A stretch of DNA of 64,000 nucleotides from Pseudomonas sp. TNT3 (GTDB lineage: Bacteria > Pseudomonadota > Gammaproteobacteria > Pseudomonadales > Pseudomonadaceae): the NCBI RefSeq assembly GCF_010095445.2, contig NZ_WFGV02000014.1:52938-116937 (forward strand). The letters are read 5' to 3'. This document shows, in pieces, positions 16,749 through 27,073 of the stretch. The notes under the pieces were generated by a model. The model searched no databases and was not told the origin of the DNA. It saw only the letters and a program-made list of their open reading frames with translations. Numbering within the stretch: position 1 is the first letter of the stretch; every line of letters begins with the position of its first letter. The position numbers and the translations under genes were made by a program.

Positions 16749-19252
16749 TGGCACGCCTGCCGTTTTTGCGTTTGTTCAGCCTCGCCATTCGCCAACTGCT
16801 GCGCGACGCCCGCGCGGGTGAGTTGCGCGTGTTGTTCTTTGCCTTGCTGGTGGCAGTGGCGGCGAGTACCGCCATCGGTTACTTCGGTGCCCGTCTCAAC
16901 GGCGCCATGATGCTGCGCGCCACGGAATTCCTCGGTGCCGACCTTCTGCTCGAAGGCAGTTCACCGGCAAGACCCGAACAAATCAAAAGCGGTACGGAGC
17001 TGGGGCTCGAACACGCTCAGGTCGTCGAGTTCTCCAGCGTCATTGCCACTGACAACGGCATTCAACTGTCGAGTATCAAAGCCGCCGATGACGCCTACCC
17101 CCTGCGCGGAGAACTGAAAAGCGCCCCTGCGCCTTTCGCCCTGGAAGAATCCGGTGGCGGGCCTGAATCCGGGGAAGCCTGGGTCGAAGCACGGCTGTTG
17201 ACGGCGCTGGACCTCAAGATCGGTGACAGCATCGACGTCGGCATGAAAACCCTGAAACTGGCGCGAGTACTGACTTACGAGCCCGATCGGGCCGGCAACT
17301 TCTATAGCCTCACGCCACGGGTGATGATCAACCTCAGCGACCTCGCGGCGACCGGGGTGGTGCAACCCGGTAGCCGGGTCAGCTACCGGGAACTCTGGCG
17401 TGGCAAAGCCGAAGCGCTGGAAACCTATCGTCAACTGATCAAACCCGGGTTGGCCGCAAACCAGCGACTGCAGGATGCCCGCGATGGCAACCGGCAGATC
17501 GGCGGCGCGCTGGGCAAGGCCGAGCGTTACCTGAACATGGCCAGTCTCGTGGCGGTGCTGCTATCCGGTGTAGCGGTCGCCTTGTCGGCGACTCGTTTTG
17601 CTACTCGCCGTTTCGACGCCAGTGCGTTGCTGCGCTGCCTCGGTCTGTCCCGCCGGGAAACCATGGTGCTGTTCAGTTTGCAGCTGACTGTGCTGGGACT
17701 GCTCGCGAGCATCAGCGGTGCCGTTATCGGCTGGCTGGCGCAGCTCGGACTCTTTGCGCTGTTGCATGATCTGTTGCCGAGCGATGTGCCACCGGGCGGC
17801 CTGTTTCCAGCCATCGCCGGTATCGGCACCGGGCTGGTGGCACTGGCCGGTTTTGCCCTGCCACCCTTGGCCGCCCTCGGCCGTGTTCCGCCATTGCGGG
17901 TCCTGCGTCGGGACATGCTGCCCATTCCGTCCAGCACCTGGATGGTTTACGGCGCAGCCTTGGGTGCACTGGGATTGATCATGTGGCGACTGAGCCTGGA
18001 TCTGGTGTTGACCTTTGCCCTCCTCGGTGGCGGCGTCATTGCCGCCGTGGTCCTGGGCGGATTGCTGTTACTGCTGCTCAAAAGCCTGCGCCGCATGCTT
18101 GCCCGCGCGTCGTTGCCGTGGCGCCTGGGGTTGGGGCAATTGCTGCGCCATCCACTCGCGGCTGCGGGACAATCCCTGGCCTTCGGCCTGATTCTGCTGT
18201 CCATGGCATTGATCGCATTGCTGCGCGGTGAATTGCTCGACACCTGGCAGAACCAGCTGCCCAAAAACGCTCCCAACTATTTTGCGCTGAATATCCTGCC
18301 GGCGGACAAGCAGGCATTTACGGATCGCCTGATCGAACTGTCCGCACAAGCGGCGCCGCTATACCCCGTGGTGCCAGGGCGTCTGATAAGCATCAATGGC
18401 GAGCCGGCTCAGGAAATCGTCAGCAAGGACTCTGCCGGTGACCGGGCGATCCAGCGGGATCTGAGCCTGACGTGGGCAGCGGATCTGCCCCCAGGCAACA
18501 CACTCACGGCGGGCAATTGGTGGACAGAACAGGCTCCCGACGAAATCCCCGGCGTGTCTGTTGAAGGCAAGGTTGCCGAAAGTCTGAAGCTCAAGCTGGG
18601 CGATCATCTGGTCTTTACCGTCGGCGGGGTCAATCGCGAAGCGAAAGTCACCAGTTTGCGGGACATCAACTGGGACAATTTCCAGCCCAACTTCTTCATG
18701 ATCTTCCAGCCCGGCACATTGAAAGATTTACCGGCGACCTACCTGACCAGCTTCTATCTGGCAGCCGGTCATGATCAGCAAATCGTGGACCTCTCCCGCA
18801 GCTTTCCCGCGGTGACCATCCTGCAAGTCGAAGCCCTGCTGGAACAACTGCGCAGCATCCTCGCCCAGGTCACCCTGGCGGTGGAGTATGTCCTGTTGTT
18901 TGTATTGGCGGCGGGCATGGCGGTGCTGTTTTCCGGGTTGCAAGCCACTCTGGATGAACGTATTCGCCAAGGCGCCTTGTTGCGCGCGCTGGGGGCGGAG
19001 CGCAAATTGCTTGTCAAGGCCCGAAGGATCGAGTTCGGTCTGCTGGGTGCCGTCAGTGGATTACTGGCGGCGCTGGGATCGGAACTCGTTAGCCTGGTGC
19101 TGTACCGCTACGCATTCGACCTGCCTTGGCATCCGCACCCATGGTTGCTGATCCTGCCATTGATCGGTGCCGTGTTGATCGGCGGTGCCGGGGTTTTCGG
19201 CACACGTCGAGCCTTGAACGCGAGCCCACTGACCGTACTGCGCGAGGGATGA
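16748..19252 (+). CDS. FtsX-family ABC transporter permease (YbbP type)
   Basis: An 834-residue inner-membrane protein. It has an N-terminal helix (residues about 22-42), a large periplasmic domain, then two FtsX membrane modules, one near residues 255-500 and one near residues 710-830 separated by a second periplasmic domain. The last helices (PWLLILPLIGAVLIGGAGVFGTRRALN) are typical. Translation starts within the ATPase stop codon. With its ATPase it forms a putative exporter or mechanotransmission complex beside tesA. Confidence 0.93.
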   Translation: MARLPFLRLFSLAIRQLLRDARAGELRVLFFALLVAVAASTAIGYFGARLNGAMMLRATEFLGADLLLEGSSPARPEQIKSGTELGLEHAQVVEFSSVIATDNGIQLSSIKAADDAYPLRGELKSAPAPFALEESGGGPESGEAWVEARLLTALDLKIGDSIDVGMKTLKLARVLTYEPDRAGNFYSLTPRVMINLSDLAATGVVQPGSRVSYRELWRGKAEALETYRQLIKPGLAANQRLQDARDGNRQIGGALGKAERYLNMASLVAVLLSGVAVALSATRFATRRFDASALLRCLGLSRRETMVLFSLQLTVLGLLASISGAVIGWLAQLGLFALLHDLLPSDVPPGGLFPAIAGIGTGLVALAGFALPPLAALGRVPPLRVLRRDMLPIPSSTWMVYGAALGALGLIMWRLSLDLVLTFALLGGGVIAAVVLGGLLLLLLKSLRRMLARASLPWRLGLGQLLRHPLAAAGQSLAFGLILLSMALIALLRGELLDTWQNQLPKNAPNYFALNILPADKQAFTDRLIELSAQAAPLYPVVPGRLISINGEPAQEIVSKDSAGDRAIQRDLSLTWAADLPPGNTLTAGNWWTEQAPDEIPGVSVEGKVAESLKLKLGDHLVFTVGGVNREAKVTSLRDINWDNFQPNFFMIFQPGTLKDLPATYLTSFYLAAGHDQQIVDLSRSFPAVTILQVEALLEQLRSILAQVTLAVEYVLLFVLAAGMAVLFSGLQATLDERIRQGALLRALGAERKLLVKARRIEFGLLGAVSGLLAALGSELVSLVLYRYAFDLPWHPHPWLLILPLIGAVLIGGAGVFGTRRALNASPLTVLREG

Positions 19253-19343
19253 TGTAATTCACCTCGCGTCACCTCATGACCCCTGACACCGCGCGATCAC
19301 TTCTGGAAAGTGAAGCGCGACCAGGTTTGGTGATTAACTGCGG

Positions 19344-19817
19344 CTACTGCGGATAAGAAACCTGGTTGATCCACCACAACATTTCACCGTTCGGCGTCTG
19401 CACAACGGCCTCATCGCCCACTTCCTTCTTCAATAACGCACGTGCCATCGGAGAGTCGATCGAGATGTAATCGTTGCGACCGTAGATTTCGTCATAGCCG
19501 ACGACCCGAAATTTCTTGATGTCCCCCGCTTCGTTTTCAATCTCGACCCAAGCCCCGAAAAAAACTCTTCCTTCCTGCTCAGGCGAGTACTCGACCACCC
19601 GCACATCTTCAAGCCGCTTGCGAAGGTATCTGACCCTGCGATCAATTTCCCGCAGCAGCTTCTTGTTGTACTGATAGTCGGCATTTTCACTGCGATCACC
19701 CAGTGACGCTGCCCAGGTCACCTTGCGAGTGGTGTCCGGACGCTTTTCTCGCCAAAGAAAATCGAGCTCCTTTTTCAGGGCCTCATGACCTTCCTTTGTG
19801 ATGATGTTGGTACTCAA
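19344..19817 (-). CDS. greB: Transcript cleavage factor GreB
   Basis: A 157-residue GreB. The N-terminal coiled coil (EALKKELDFLWREKRPDTTRKV) carries the acidic tip region GDRSENADYQYNKK that reaches the polymerase active site, and the C-terminal FKBP-like domain ends with MLWWINQVSYP. The only suitable start is a TTG at 19817, with AAGGAG nine bases upstream. The gene converges on the ABC permease. Confidence 0.93.
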   Translation of the reverse strand: MSTNIITKEGHEALKKELDFLWREKRPDTTRKVTWAASLGDRSENADYQYNKKLLREIDRRVRYLRKRLEDVRVVEYSPEQEGRVFFGAWVEIENEAGDIKKFRVVGYDEIYGRNDYISIDSPMARALLKKEVGDEAVVQTPNGEMLWWINQVSYPQ

Positions 19818-20133
19818 GTCGGGCGTCTCCTTGGGCGATCACGAACTGGCGGGGAGTTGCGCCAGGCTTTCCACTAACCTGAAAGGCAGCGTGCACTGCG
19901 AGATTCTATCGTCTGTACGACACGCCACGAAGGAATCGTTTACGACTCAACCAGATAGCTCAGGAAACTCAATCGATTCTATTTATAGGTACAAAGTATC
20001 GGTGGTTTTATGACGCTTTTCCGAGCAATCAAAATTTAACCAGCTAACATCTTGTTACAAAGGACAAAAAATTGGCATTTTATCGTCATGCATATTGCCT
20101 TTTCCATCCGGATATTTTTTGTGGGAGGACGCC
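19818..20133. other. AT-rich intergenic region between divergent greB and an acetyltransferase-like gene
   Basis: This 316-base stretch holds no coding frame I can support. It becomes strongly AT-rich from about 19975 to 20120, as expected for the promoter of the downstream gene. I see no clear operator or hairpin. Confidence 0.4.
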
Positions 20134-20799
20134 ATGATCGTGCAGCAGCTGCTTCAGAAAAGCCAAACGAAGATTCGTAAGAACGGGTTATCCAACGCGA
20201 TTCACCAGCTGTTGTTGAAGACGGTCAACGCCTTCATGCTGTTCAAGATACTGCGCGGCGTGACGCTGCAAAAAGTCGACAGTAAATTCCTCGACTACCC
20301 CTCGAACTTCAAGCCGATGTTTCTCAGTGAACAGATGATGCGCCACTACGCGCGCGATCCAGTAAACGAGATGCCCGAGAGCTTCATTGAAGAGTCCATA
20401 GCCAAGGGCGATCAGTGCTTTGGCATCTTCGATGGCGCGGTACTGGCCTCCTACGGCTGGTACTCGCGGCAACCCACGCATATCGATCCGCCAGAGCTGT
20501 TCCTGCACTTCGACTCGTCCTTCGTGTACATGTACAAGGGCTTCACCCATCATGACTATCGCGGTCAGCGCCTGCATGCGATCGGTATGAATCTTGCGCT
20601 CAAGCACTACCTTGAGGAAGGTCACAAGGGCCTGGTCTCCTATGTCGAGTCGAGCAATTTCGATTCGTTGAAGTCCATCTACCGCTTGGGCTACATGAAC
20701 GTTGGCTCGATCTATCTGATCCGCCTGTTCGGCCGTTACCGGAGCTTCACCAGCAAAGGCTGCGAGCCCTACGATCTGGCCTTGAAAGGGCTTGTCTGA
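20134..20799 (+). CDS. GNAT-like acetyltransferase, substrate unknown
   Basis: A 221-residue protein. The central and C-terminal parts look like a GNAT fold: FVYMYKGFTHHDYRGQRLHAIGMNLAL supplies the acetyl-CoA loop (RGQRLHA), and SYVESSNFDSLKSIYRLGYMNVG resembles the usual N-x-x-S-x-x-x-Y-x-x-x-G-F ending. The N-terminal 60 residues are basic and helical. The ATG follows GGGAGG. It is apparently monocistronic. Confidence 0.7.
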   Translation: MIVQQLLQKSQTKIRKNGLSNAIHQLLLKTVNAFMLFKILRGVTLQKVDSKFLDYPSNFKPMFLSEQMMRHYARDPVNEMPESFIEESIAKGDQCFGIFDGAVLASYGWYSRQPTHIDPPELFLHFDSSFVYMYKGFTHHDYRGQRLHAIGMNLALKHYLEEGHKGLVSYVESSNFDSLKSIYRLGYMNVGSIYLIRLFGRYRSFTSKGCEPYDLALKGLV

Positions 20800-20872
20800 T
20801 CAGTCGAGCGAACGAAACCTATCTACGATGCCGGCGCCAGCCGGCACGCTCGCTATCGGTCTGCGCTGAGAT

Positions 20873-21181
20873 TCAGCGACGGGTGATGAGCCCCTGGCGA
20901 GCCACACGGGTCAGCTGCTTGATAACTTCCACTGCATCCTCAAGGCTTGGCGACTGAATCACCGCCAGGTCGAAGCTGTCAGTGGCGAATCGAGCAAGTG
21001 ATTCACCGTCTTCGACAAACTGGATCAGGAAAGCAGCTGGACCGCCGGTGCGGCGAGGCCATCCATCGAGATAACGCAAAAGCGTCGGTTGATGTTTTCC
21101 GCCAAGCAGGATTTTTGGATTGCGCTGGGTGAGATGTGCCGTGATCGGCGCGGGACGTATAACGGGGTTTAGTGCATTCAT
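20873..21181 (-). CDS. Conserved hypothetical protein
   Basis: A 102-residue protein with a basic N terminus and a C-terminal alpha/beta-like stretch (FDLAVIQSPSLEDAVEVIKQLTRVARQGLITRR). The last part resembles the end of a Rossmann-type or methyltransferase-like core, but is too short to assign. The ATG at 21181 is the first that gives a plausible start; an upstream alternative start would add seven residues. No operon partner is evident. Confidence 0.5.
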   Translation of the reverse strand: MNALNPVIRPAPITAHLTQRNPKILLGGKHQPTLLRYLDGWPRRTGGPAAFLIQFVEDGESLARFATDSFDLAVIQSPSLEDAVEVIKQLTRVARQGLITRR

Positions 21182-21387
21182 CGTGTCGTGTCTCTGCCTC
21201 AAAAGTCTGCATGGCAGGTGAGAGGCAACACCGAACCAGCGCTTTAGCGGTATTTCGAAGCCTGTTTCAAGCTTCTATCGGCAACTGAATGAGTCACCTG
21301 GCGCCCCGCAAGTAGCTGTTTAAATCGGCGCATGAGCAGCATCCTAGAGAAGCCGACGCAGGAGTGTCAAGAATATCGAGCAACAAA

Positions 21388-21414
21388 AAAGGCCTGCGCA
21401 ATGCAGGCCTTTTG
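21388..21414 (-). terminator. Terminator downstream of the DoxX gene
   Basis: Stem AAAGGCCTGC (21388-21397) / GCAGGCCTTT (21403-21412) with an A run before it, which reads as a T tract on the minus strand. Confidence 0.85.
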
Positions 21415-21429
21415 GTTGAACCAGAGCGG

Positions 21430-21864
21430 TCAGCCTGCGATAGCGCGGTCCACCGACAGCTTGCCGGCACCTTCGATCAGTACCGCGATGCTGCCACCCA
21501 ACAAGGCCAGGGCAAATTCATAACCGTTATTGGCCATGAACAGACCGTGGCTGATATGCACGGTAAAGATTGCCACCAGGGAAAGGAACGCCAACCCCAG
21601 TGCCGCAGGGCGAACCAACAGCCCGATGATCAGGGCAAGACCGGCGAAAAACTCGGTACCGCCGGCCAGTGTCGCCATCACGTAGCCCGGAGTCAGGCCG
21701 AGGCTTTCCATGTATTGCGCAGTGCCGGCCAACCCGTACCCACCAAACGCGCCGAACAGTTTCTGGGAGCCGTGTGCGGCAAAGATAATGCCGACGAAGA
21801 TCCGCAGGACCGTCAGGCCGTAGCCGGCGCGGGTAAACAGTACCTTGTTGATCAGTGTGCTCAT
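21430..21864 (-). CDS. DoxX-family membrane protein
   Basis: A 144-residue four-helix membrane protein of the DoxX/YphA family. Characteristic segments are VLRIFVGIIFAAHGSQKLFGAFGGYG at the start, then LAGGTEFFAGLALIIGLLVRPAAL. Family members are linked to redox and thiol homeostasis in some bacteria, but the function is not settled. It is monocistronic with its own terminator. Confidence 0.9.
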   Translation of the reverse strand: MSTLINKVLFTRAGYGLTVLRIFVGIIFAAHGSQKLFGAFGGYGLAGTAQYMESLGLTPGYVMATLAGGTEFFAGLALIIGLLVRPAALGLAFLSLVAIFTVHISHGLFMANNGYEFALALLGGSIAVLIEGAGKLSVDRAIAG

Positions 21865-21970
21865 GCTGTGTCATCCATTTTTTGGTTTGTGTGTTGGTTG
21901 GCCGCTATCTTAATCGGAAAAATTAATGTTAAAAGCGCAAATACTCCACCATAACAATCAGTTTAGTCGA

Positions 21971-23392
21971 TCATTTACGTGAGGCAACTTTTTGCCCCGG
22001 AGGCTCCAACGATTCCCGCTCCCGATCGAACGCCAGGTAATACTTGTTCACGCTATTAACATAGCTGACAGGGCCCATTCCCACCTGCTCCATGGCAATG
22101 CGCTCAACCTGAAAGAACCACTGATTGGGGTTCAAGCCGCGTCGTCGTGCTTCAGCGCGCATGCCTTGAACCCGTTCCGGTCCAATGTTGTAAGCCGCCA
22201 GCACGAACGCCATGCGCTCACGCTCATTGAGTTTGGGACTGGAGAAGAACTTGCGACGAATCATCGCCAGGTACTTCGCCCCAGCCTGCACGTTGGCGTC
22301 GAGCTCCTGGATATTATTGACGCCCACCCGCTGGGCTGCGGAGGGTGTGATCTGCATCAGACCGGTAGGGCCGCTGCCACTGCGAGCGTTGGGTTGCAAC
22401 GCGGATTCCTTGAACGCCAGCGCCGCCAGATTGAGCCAGTCCATGCCTTGGGCATCGGCATGTTTCTGCAGCACCGGTCGTAGCTTCTCCAGCCGCTGGC
22501 GATTGGCCTTGGCGAGCGGATAGTGCACCTGATAGAGGCGTCGATAGATACGCAGGAAAGCCACATCCTGATCCGAAGGTTTCCTGTAGGTCAGCAGAAA
22601 GCGATCAATGCTCGCCCGCAACATCGACGCATCGCGGCGCACGAACCAGAACTCCTCGCCTGGATCGCTGATCAGAACCTGCCGGTCAAATCGCAGTTTC
22701 GGCAAGATCTTGCCCCACCGCTCGGCGATAGGTTGCTCGACGATGGTCAGGTGAAAAATTCCGCCCTGAACCATTTCCAGCACGTCCTCGACCGCCAGGC
22801 TGGGATCGACCCACTCGATCTTCACCGGTGGCAGTTTGTGCAGGGCGAGTTTCTGGTTGATCTGACTGACCGCGTCCCCGGCAGCGCTGCCTGTGGGCAG
22901 CGCCAGGGTTTTACCGGACAGTTGCTCAAGGCGGGTGTAACGGCGCTCACCTTTGATACCGACCAACACCAGCGGAACATTGCTGGCAATCGGCTCACTG
23001 GTACTGACGGCATGACCGGGTTGCAGATCAAGGAGCTCACCTGGCGCCACCAGATCACCCTCTCCGCGCTGTAAGGCACCGATCAGTTGATCTTTGCCTT
23101 TGGGGATAATCTTGAAAGTGATTTCCTGGCCGTCACGGGCGTGACCGTTGAGGTATTGCTCGAAGGCGCGCAGGCGATGGTATTCGACACCGATGGGCTG
23201 GCCCTGGACTTCGCCGGAGCTGTTACGGCTTTGATTGACCAGCACCCGAAGTACGCGACTGCTGCGAATTTCCGCCAAATCACGCACTTTGGCCGACGGC
23301 ACCACTTGCGAAGGTCCGGCCAGACGCGCATCCGCCGGCATCGGCAGCAGCAAAGCACCACACAGCAGTAACAAAAGCGAGGGACGTATCAT
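21971..23392 (-). CDS. mltF2: Membrane-bound lytic transglycosylase, MltF type
   Basis: A 473-residue two-domain protein. It has a signal peptide (residues about 1-22), then a solute-binding-protein-like domain of family 3 (about residues 45-280), then an SLT goslet domain with the catalytic glutamate in ALAFKESALQPNARSGSGPT followed by GLMQITPSAA. The binding domain regulates the lytic domain in MltF by sensing muropeptides. Upstream in-frame sequence to 23785 has no good start; the ATG at 23392 has a GGAG five bases before it. The next gene is the divergent TatD nuclease, an order I recall from P. aeruginosa for the MltF2 paralogue. Confidence 0.88.
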   Translation of the reverse strand: MIRPSLLLLLCGALLLPMPADARLAGPSQVVPSAKVRDLAEIRSSRVLRVLVNQSRNSSGEVQGQPIGVEYHRLRAFEQYLNGHARDGQEITFKIIPKGKDQLIGALQRGEGDLVAPGELLDLQPGHAVSTSEPIASNVPLVLVGIKGERRYTRLEQLSGKTLALPTGSAAGDAVSQINQKLALHKLPPVKIEWVDPSLAVEDVLEMVQGGIFHLTIVEQPIAERWGKILPKLRFDRQVLISDPGEEFWFVRRDASMLRASIDRFLLTYRKPSDQDVAFLRIYRRLYQVHYPLAKANRQRLEKLRPVLQKHADAQGMDWLNLAALAFKESALQPNARSGSGPTGLMQITPSAAQRVGVNNIQELDANVQAGAKYLAMIRRKFFSSPKLNERERMAFVLAAYNIGPERVQGMRAEARRRGLNPNQWFFQVERIAMEQVGMGPVSYVNSVNKYYLAFDRERESLEPPGQKVASRK

Positions 23393-23612
23393 CCACTCTC
23401 CGAAAAGAATACTGGCCGATTTCAAGATTTCGCGAAATCGAACGACAGAAACAGAGCTGACAAGCGCGTGAAACTGGCGTCGCGGTGGCAACCTCACCAG
23501 CCCGACGTGCCGCGCGGCATCAAAAGACAGCTTCAACTCGTTGTAGTTCTTGGCTTTTCTTATAAATCTACAGCTCTGATATGCTTTCCGGCCTTTGGTC
23601 CGAGGTAGCACC

Positions 23613-24419
23613 ATGCAACTCATCGATATCGGCGTCAACCTGACCAACCCCAGTTTTGCCGGCAAACACCAGGCGGTACTCGACCGCGCGTACGCCGCTG
23701 GCGTGTGCCAACTGGTACTGACCGGGACCAGCGTAGAAGGCAGCGAACAGGCGCTGGAGCTGTGCCAGCAACTGGATGAGAGCACTCAACGGCTGTTTGC
23801 CACCGCCGGCATTCACCCTCACTCCGCCAGCGACTGGAACGCCGACAGCGCCCAGCGTCTGCGCAGTCTGCTCAGGGAGCCCAACGTTGTGGCCGTGGGC
23901 GAATGCGGGCTGGATTTCAATCGCGATTTCTCCCCCCGCCCACAACAGGAAAAAGTCTTGGAAGAACATCTGGCGATGGCGGTCGAGCTGCAATTACCGG
24001 TGTTCCTCCACGAACGTGATGCGAGTCAGCGCTTGCTGGAAATCCTGCGTGACTACCGCGATCAGTTGCCTGCCGCCGTTGTGCATTGCTTCACCGGAGA
24101 AAAGAAAGCGCTGTTCAGTTACCTCGACCTGGATTTGCACATCGGCATTACGGGATGGATTTGCGACGAGCGCCGCGGCACTCACCTTCATCCGCTGGTC
24201 AAGGAGATCAAACGCGGGCGGCTGATGCTGGAAAGTGATGCACCGTATCTGTTGCCGCGCACTTTGCGACCCAAGCCAAAAAATGGCCGAAACGAACCGG
24301 CTTACCTGACCGAAGTGTTGCGCGAAGTGGCATTGCATCGAGGGGAAAGTGAGGAAGACCTGGCGGCCCACAGCACCGCATGCGCGCGTGCCTTCTATGG
24401 ACTTCCGACGGTCGACTGA
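23613..24419 (+). CDS. TatD-family metal-dependent hydrolase/DNase
   Basis: A 268-residue TIM-barrel hydrolase of the TatD family. Metal-ligand segments are [11 protein letters not shown], the glutamate of [13 protein letters not shown], the histidine of [19 protein letters not shown], and the final aspartate of [13 protein letters not shown]. It acts as a 3'-5' exonuclease or DNase in the family. The ATG at 23613 starts the conserved first strand MQLIDIGVN. Confidence 0.94.
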   Translation: MQLIDIGVNLTNPSFAGKHQAVLDRAYAAGVCQLVLTGTSVEGSEQALELCQQLDESTQRLFATAGIHPHSASDWNADSAQRLRSLLREPNVVAVGECGLDFNRDFSPRPQQEKVLEEHLAMAVELQLPVFLHERDASQRLLEILRDYRDQLPAAVVHCFTGEKKALFSYLDLDLHIGITGWICDERRGTHLHPLVKEIKRGRLMLESDAPYLLPRTLRPKPKNGRNEPAYLTEVLREVALHRGESEEDLAAHSTACARAFYGLPTVD

Positions 24420-24432
24420 CAATATACAAATC

Positions 24433-24542
24433 TGCGGGAGCATAGCTTGTTCGCGAAAGCTGTCATGGCGAATGACACGACCGCATCGCGAGCAAGCTTT
24501 GCTCCCACAGCGAAGATCCAGTGTGAGAGCCTGCTCCCACTC
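24433..24542. repeat. REP-like cluster after the TatD gene
   Basis: Two arms with the GGGAGCA-N-AGCTTG core face each other (about 24436-24460 and 24483-24509), and a third degenerate copy (GTGAGAGCCTGCTCCCAC) lies near 24522-24540. It sits between two convergent genes. Confidence 0.8.
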
Positions 24543-24568
24543 TGATCCTCATTGCGCTAAAACAGAAA

Positions 24569-25798
24569 TCAGTGACTGCTACGCATCATTTCTTTCGGTA
24601 CGTATTTACCGATCTCGAACTTGCCGATCGCGGCACGGTGCACTTCGTCCGGGCCATCAGCCAGTCGTAAGGTGCGCTGCATCGCATACATGTAGGCCAG
24701 CGGGAAATCGTTGGACACCCCTGCCCCGCCATGAATCTGGATCGCCCGGTCGATCACCCGCAACGCTACGTTGGGGGCGACAACCTTGATTTGCGCAATC
24801 TCGCTCTTCGCCACCTTGTTACCGACGGTGTCCATCATGTACGCCGCTTTCAACGTCAGTAGGCGCGCCATGTCGATTTCCATCCGCGAGTCGGCAATCT
24901 TGTCGATGTTGCCACCCAGACGCGCCAGTGGTTTGCCGAACGCGGTACGGCTCACCGAGCGTTTGCACATCAGTTCCAGCGCCCGCTCTGCCATGCCGAT
25001 CGAACGCATGCAGTGGTGAATTCGGCCAGGGCCGAGACGGCCTTGTGCGATTTCGAAACCCCGACCTTCGCCCAGCAGGACGTTCTCGTAAGGCACCCGG
25101 ACATTCTCGAACAGGACTTCTGCGTGACCATGCGGTGCATCGTCATAGCCGAATACCGGCAGCGGACGCACAATCTTCACGCCGGGAGCGTCCACCGGCA
25201 CGAGAATCATCGAGTGCTGGGCATGACGCGGCGCATCGGGATTGCTCAAGCCCATGAAGATCAGGATTTTGCAGCGTGGATCGCAGGCACCTGAGGTCCA
25301 CCATTTCTTGCCATTGATGACCCACTCGTCACCATCACGCACAGCACGAGCGGCCATGTTGGTGGCGTCAGAGGAAGCGACGTCCGGCTCGGTCATGGCG
25401 AACGCCGAGCGGATTTCACCGCGTAGCAGGGGTTCGAGCCAGCGTTGTTTCTGCTCTTCGTTGGCGTAACGCACCAGCACTTCCATGTTTCCCGTGTCGG
25501 GTGCCGAGCAGTTGAAGGGCTCAGGGCCGAGCAGCGAGCGCCCCATGATTTCTGCCAGTGGTGCGTATTCCAGGTTGGTCAGGCCGGCGCCGAGCTCGGA
25601 CTCAGGCAGAAACAAATTCCACAGGCCTTCGGCCTTGGCCTTGAGTTTGAGTTCTTCCATGATCGCCGTCGGCTGCCAGCGATCGCCCTCGGCGACCTGG
25701 CGTTCGAACACAGCTTCAGCAGGATAAACGTAGGTATCCATGAACGCGGTCACGCGCTCACGCAGTTCTTGCACCTTGGGCGAATAAGCGAAATCCAT
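24569..25798 (-). CDS. Acyl-CoA dehydrogenase (ACAD10/11-like)
   Basis: A 409-residue flavoprotein that oxidises acyl-CoA to enoyl-CoA. Domains are the N-terminal helical part, the middle beta domain ([16 protein letters not shown], then [18 protein letters not shown]) and the C-terminal helical domain ([34 protein letters not shown] in overview). The long insertions fit the ACAD10/11-like subgroup. It is divergent from the LysR at 25975, its probable regulator. Substrate chain length is unknown. Confidence 0.92.
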   Translation of the reverse strand: MDFAYSPKVQELRERVTAFMDTYVYPAEAVFERQVAEGDRWQPTAIMEELKLKAKAEGLWNLFLPESELGAGLTNLEYAPLAEIMGRSLLGPEPFNCSAPDTGNMEVLVRYANEEQKQRWLEPLLRGEIRSAFAMTEPDVASSDATNMAARAVRDGDEWVINGKKWWTSGACDPRCKILIFMGLSNPDAPRHAQHSMILVPVDAPGVKIVRPLPVFGYDDAPHGHAEVLFENVRVPYENVLLGEGRGFEIAQGRLGPGRIHHCMRSIGMAERALELMCKRSVSRTAFGKPLARLGGNIDKIADSRMEIDMARLLTLKAAYMMDTVGNKVAKSEIAQIKVVAPNVALRVIDRAIQIHGGAGVSNDFPLAYMYAMQRTLRLADGPDEVHRAAIGKFEIGKYVPKEMMRSSH

Positions 25799-25974
25799 GG
25801 GCAGCTCTACCTTTTAACGGGGGTTTCGAGGAGTTGTTCAGGTCATGCAATCGATGCTAGAACAGCTACGAATATTTACCTAGCCTATTCTCGGCGTGTA
25901 TTAACATTCATCACCGATATATGATCGACTGATCGAGCCACCCTTTCTATAACAAGAGCAGAGAGCCCAGCGCC

Positions 25975-26904
25975 ATGAATCTGAGCAAGGTCGACCTCAA
26001 CCTTTTCATCGTCTTCGACGCGATCTACACCGAAGCAAACCTGACCCGCGCGGGGCAAATCGTCGGCATTACTCAACCTGCTGTTTCCAACGCCCTCGCC
26101 CGCCTGCGCGAAACCTTCAACGATCCGTTGTTCGTGCGCACCGCCCAGGGCATGGTACCGACCCCCATGGCACAGAACATCATTGGCCCCGTGCGCAATG
26201 CGCTTTCCCTGCTGAGGGTCTCGGTGCAGGAAAGCCGCATTTTCAACCCGCTGCAGGCGGCCAAGACCTATCGAATCAGCATGACCGACCTCACCGAGGC
26301 GGTGATTTTGCCTCCGCTTTTCCAGCGCCTGCGTCGCCTGGCCCCGACGGTAATCATCGAGAGCTTTTTGTCCAAGCGTCGCGAGACCACCAAGGAGCTG
26401 GCGGCCGGTCGTCTGGACTTCGCCGTCGACGCTCCGCTCAATACCGACCCGCAGGTACGTCACGTCAAGCTGATGGAAGACCGGTACGTGTGCGCCATGC
26501 GCAAGGGCCATCCCTTGGTGGGGAAGGAAAAATTCACCCTGGATGATTACCTGTCCCAGACCCACATCCATATTTCCAGCCGCCGCAGTGGACTGGGGCA
26601 TGTCGACCTGGCGCTGGGCAAAATGGGGATCCAGCGCAAGATCGCCCTGCGCTCCCAGCATTACCTGATGGCTTCACAAGTCTTGCAACAGACTGACATG
26701 GTGATGACCGTGCCGGAGCGCTTCGCCCGCCGCAATGACTTGCACGCCTTCACGTTGCCGGTGAACGACGTACCCCCGGTGGAAACCCATCTGTACTGGC
26801 ATGAAAGCACCGACCAGGATCCAGCCAACCGCTGGATGCGCGAGCAGATGATCGAGTTGTGCCAGCAGGTGACGGCGCATGAGAAGAAGCTGGACAAGGC
26901 ATAG
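25975..26904 (+). CDS. LysR-family regulator divergent from acyl-CoA dehydrogenase
   Basis: A 309-residue LysR regulator with the N terminus NLSKVDLNLFIVFDAIYTEANLTRA of the NodD/LeuO/PcaQ-like branch, helix-turn-helix ITQPAVSNALARLRE and a complete effector domain. Its position, 176 bases from the start of the divergent acyl-CoA dehydrogenase gene, makes that gene the likely target, in response to some acyl-CoA or fatty acid signal. Confidence 0.9.
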   Translation: MNLSKVDLNLFIVFDAIYTEANLTRAGQIVGITQPAVSNALARLRETFNDPLFVRTAQGMVPTPMAQNIIGPVRNALSLLRVSVQESRIFNPLQAAKTYRISMTDLTEAVILPPLFQRLRRLAPTVIIESFLSKRRETTKELAAGRLDFAVDAPLNTDPQVRHVKLMEDRYVCAMRKGHPLVGKEKFTLDDYLSQTHIHISSRRSGLGHVDLALGKMGIQRKIALRSQHYLMASQVLQQTDMVMTVPERFARRNDLHAFTLPVNDVPPVETHLYWHESTDQDPANRWMREQMIELCQQVTAHEKKLDKA

Positions 26905-27014
26905 ACCGTTGTAACGTAGCAGCCTCATTGCTTAATACGGAAAGTGCGTTCGCCATCAAGGCGGACGCGCCTGCTCGCGATGAGGCCTGCAAGGTCATCC
27001 AGAATTCACGCCCC

Positions 27015-27030
27015 TTGACGTAAACGTCAA
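27015..27030. promoter_or_regulatory. LiuR-type operator upstream of liuR
   Basis: The 16-mer TTGACGTAAACGTCAA is a 7-2-7 inverted repeat 44 bases before liuR. It resembles the two operators before liuA (30984-30999 and 31028-31041), which indicates autoregulation. Confidence 0.85.
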
Positions 27031-27073
27031 CCTGACATTAGCTTAGCGCAATGACCTTTTTTCGAGCGCGCCC

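Noticed and set aside
26960..26996. Single REP half-site after the LysR gene at 25975
   Set aside because: Only one arm with the CCTGCTCGCGATGAGG core is visible; without a partner I did not list it as an inverted repeat.
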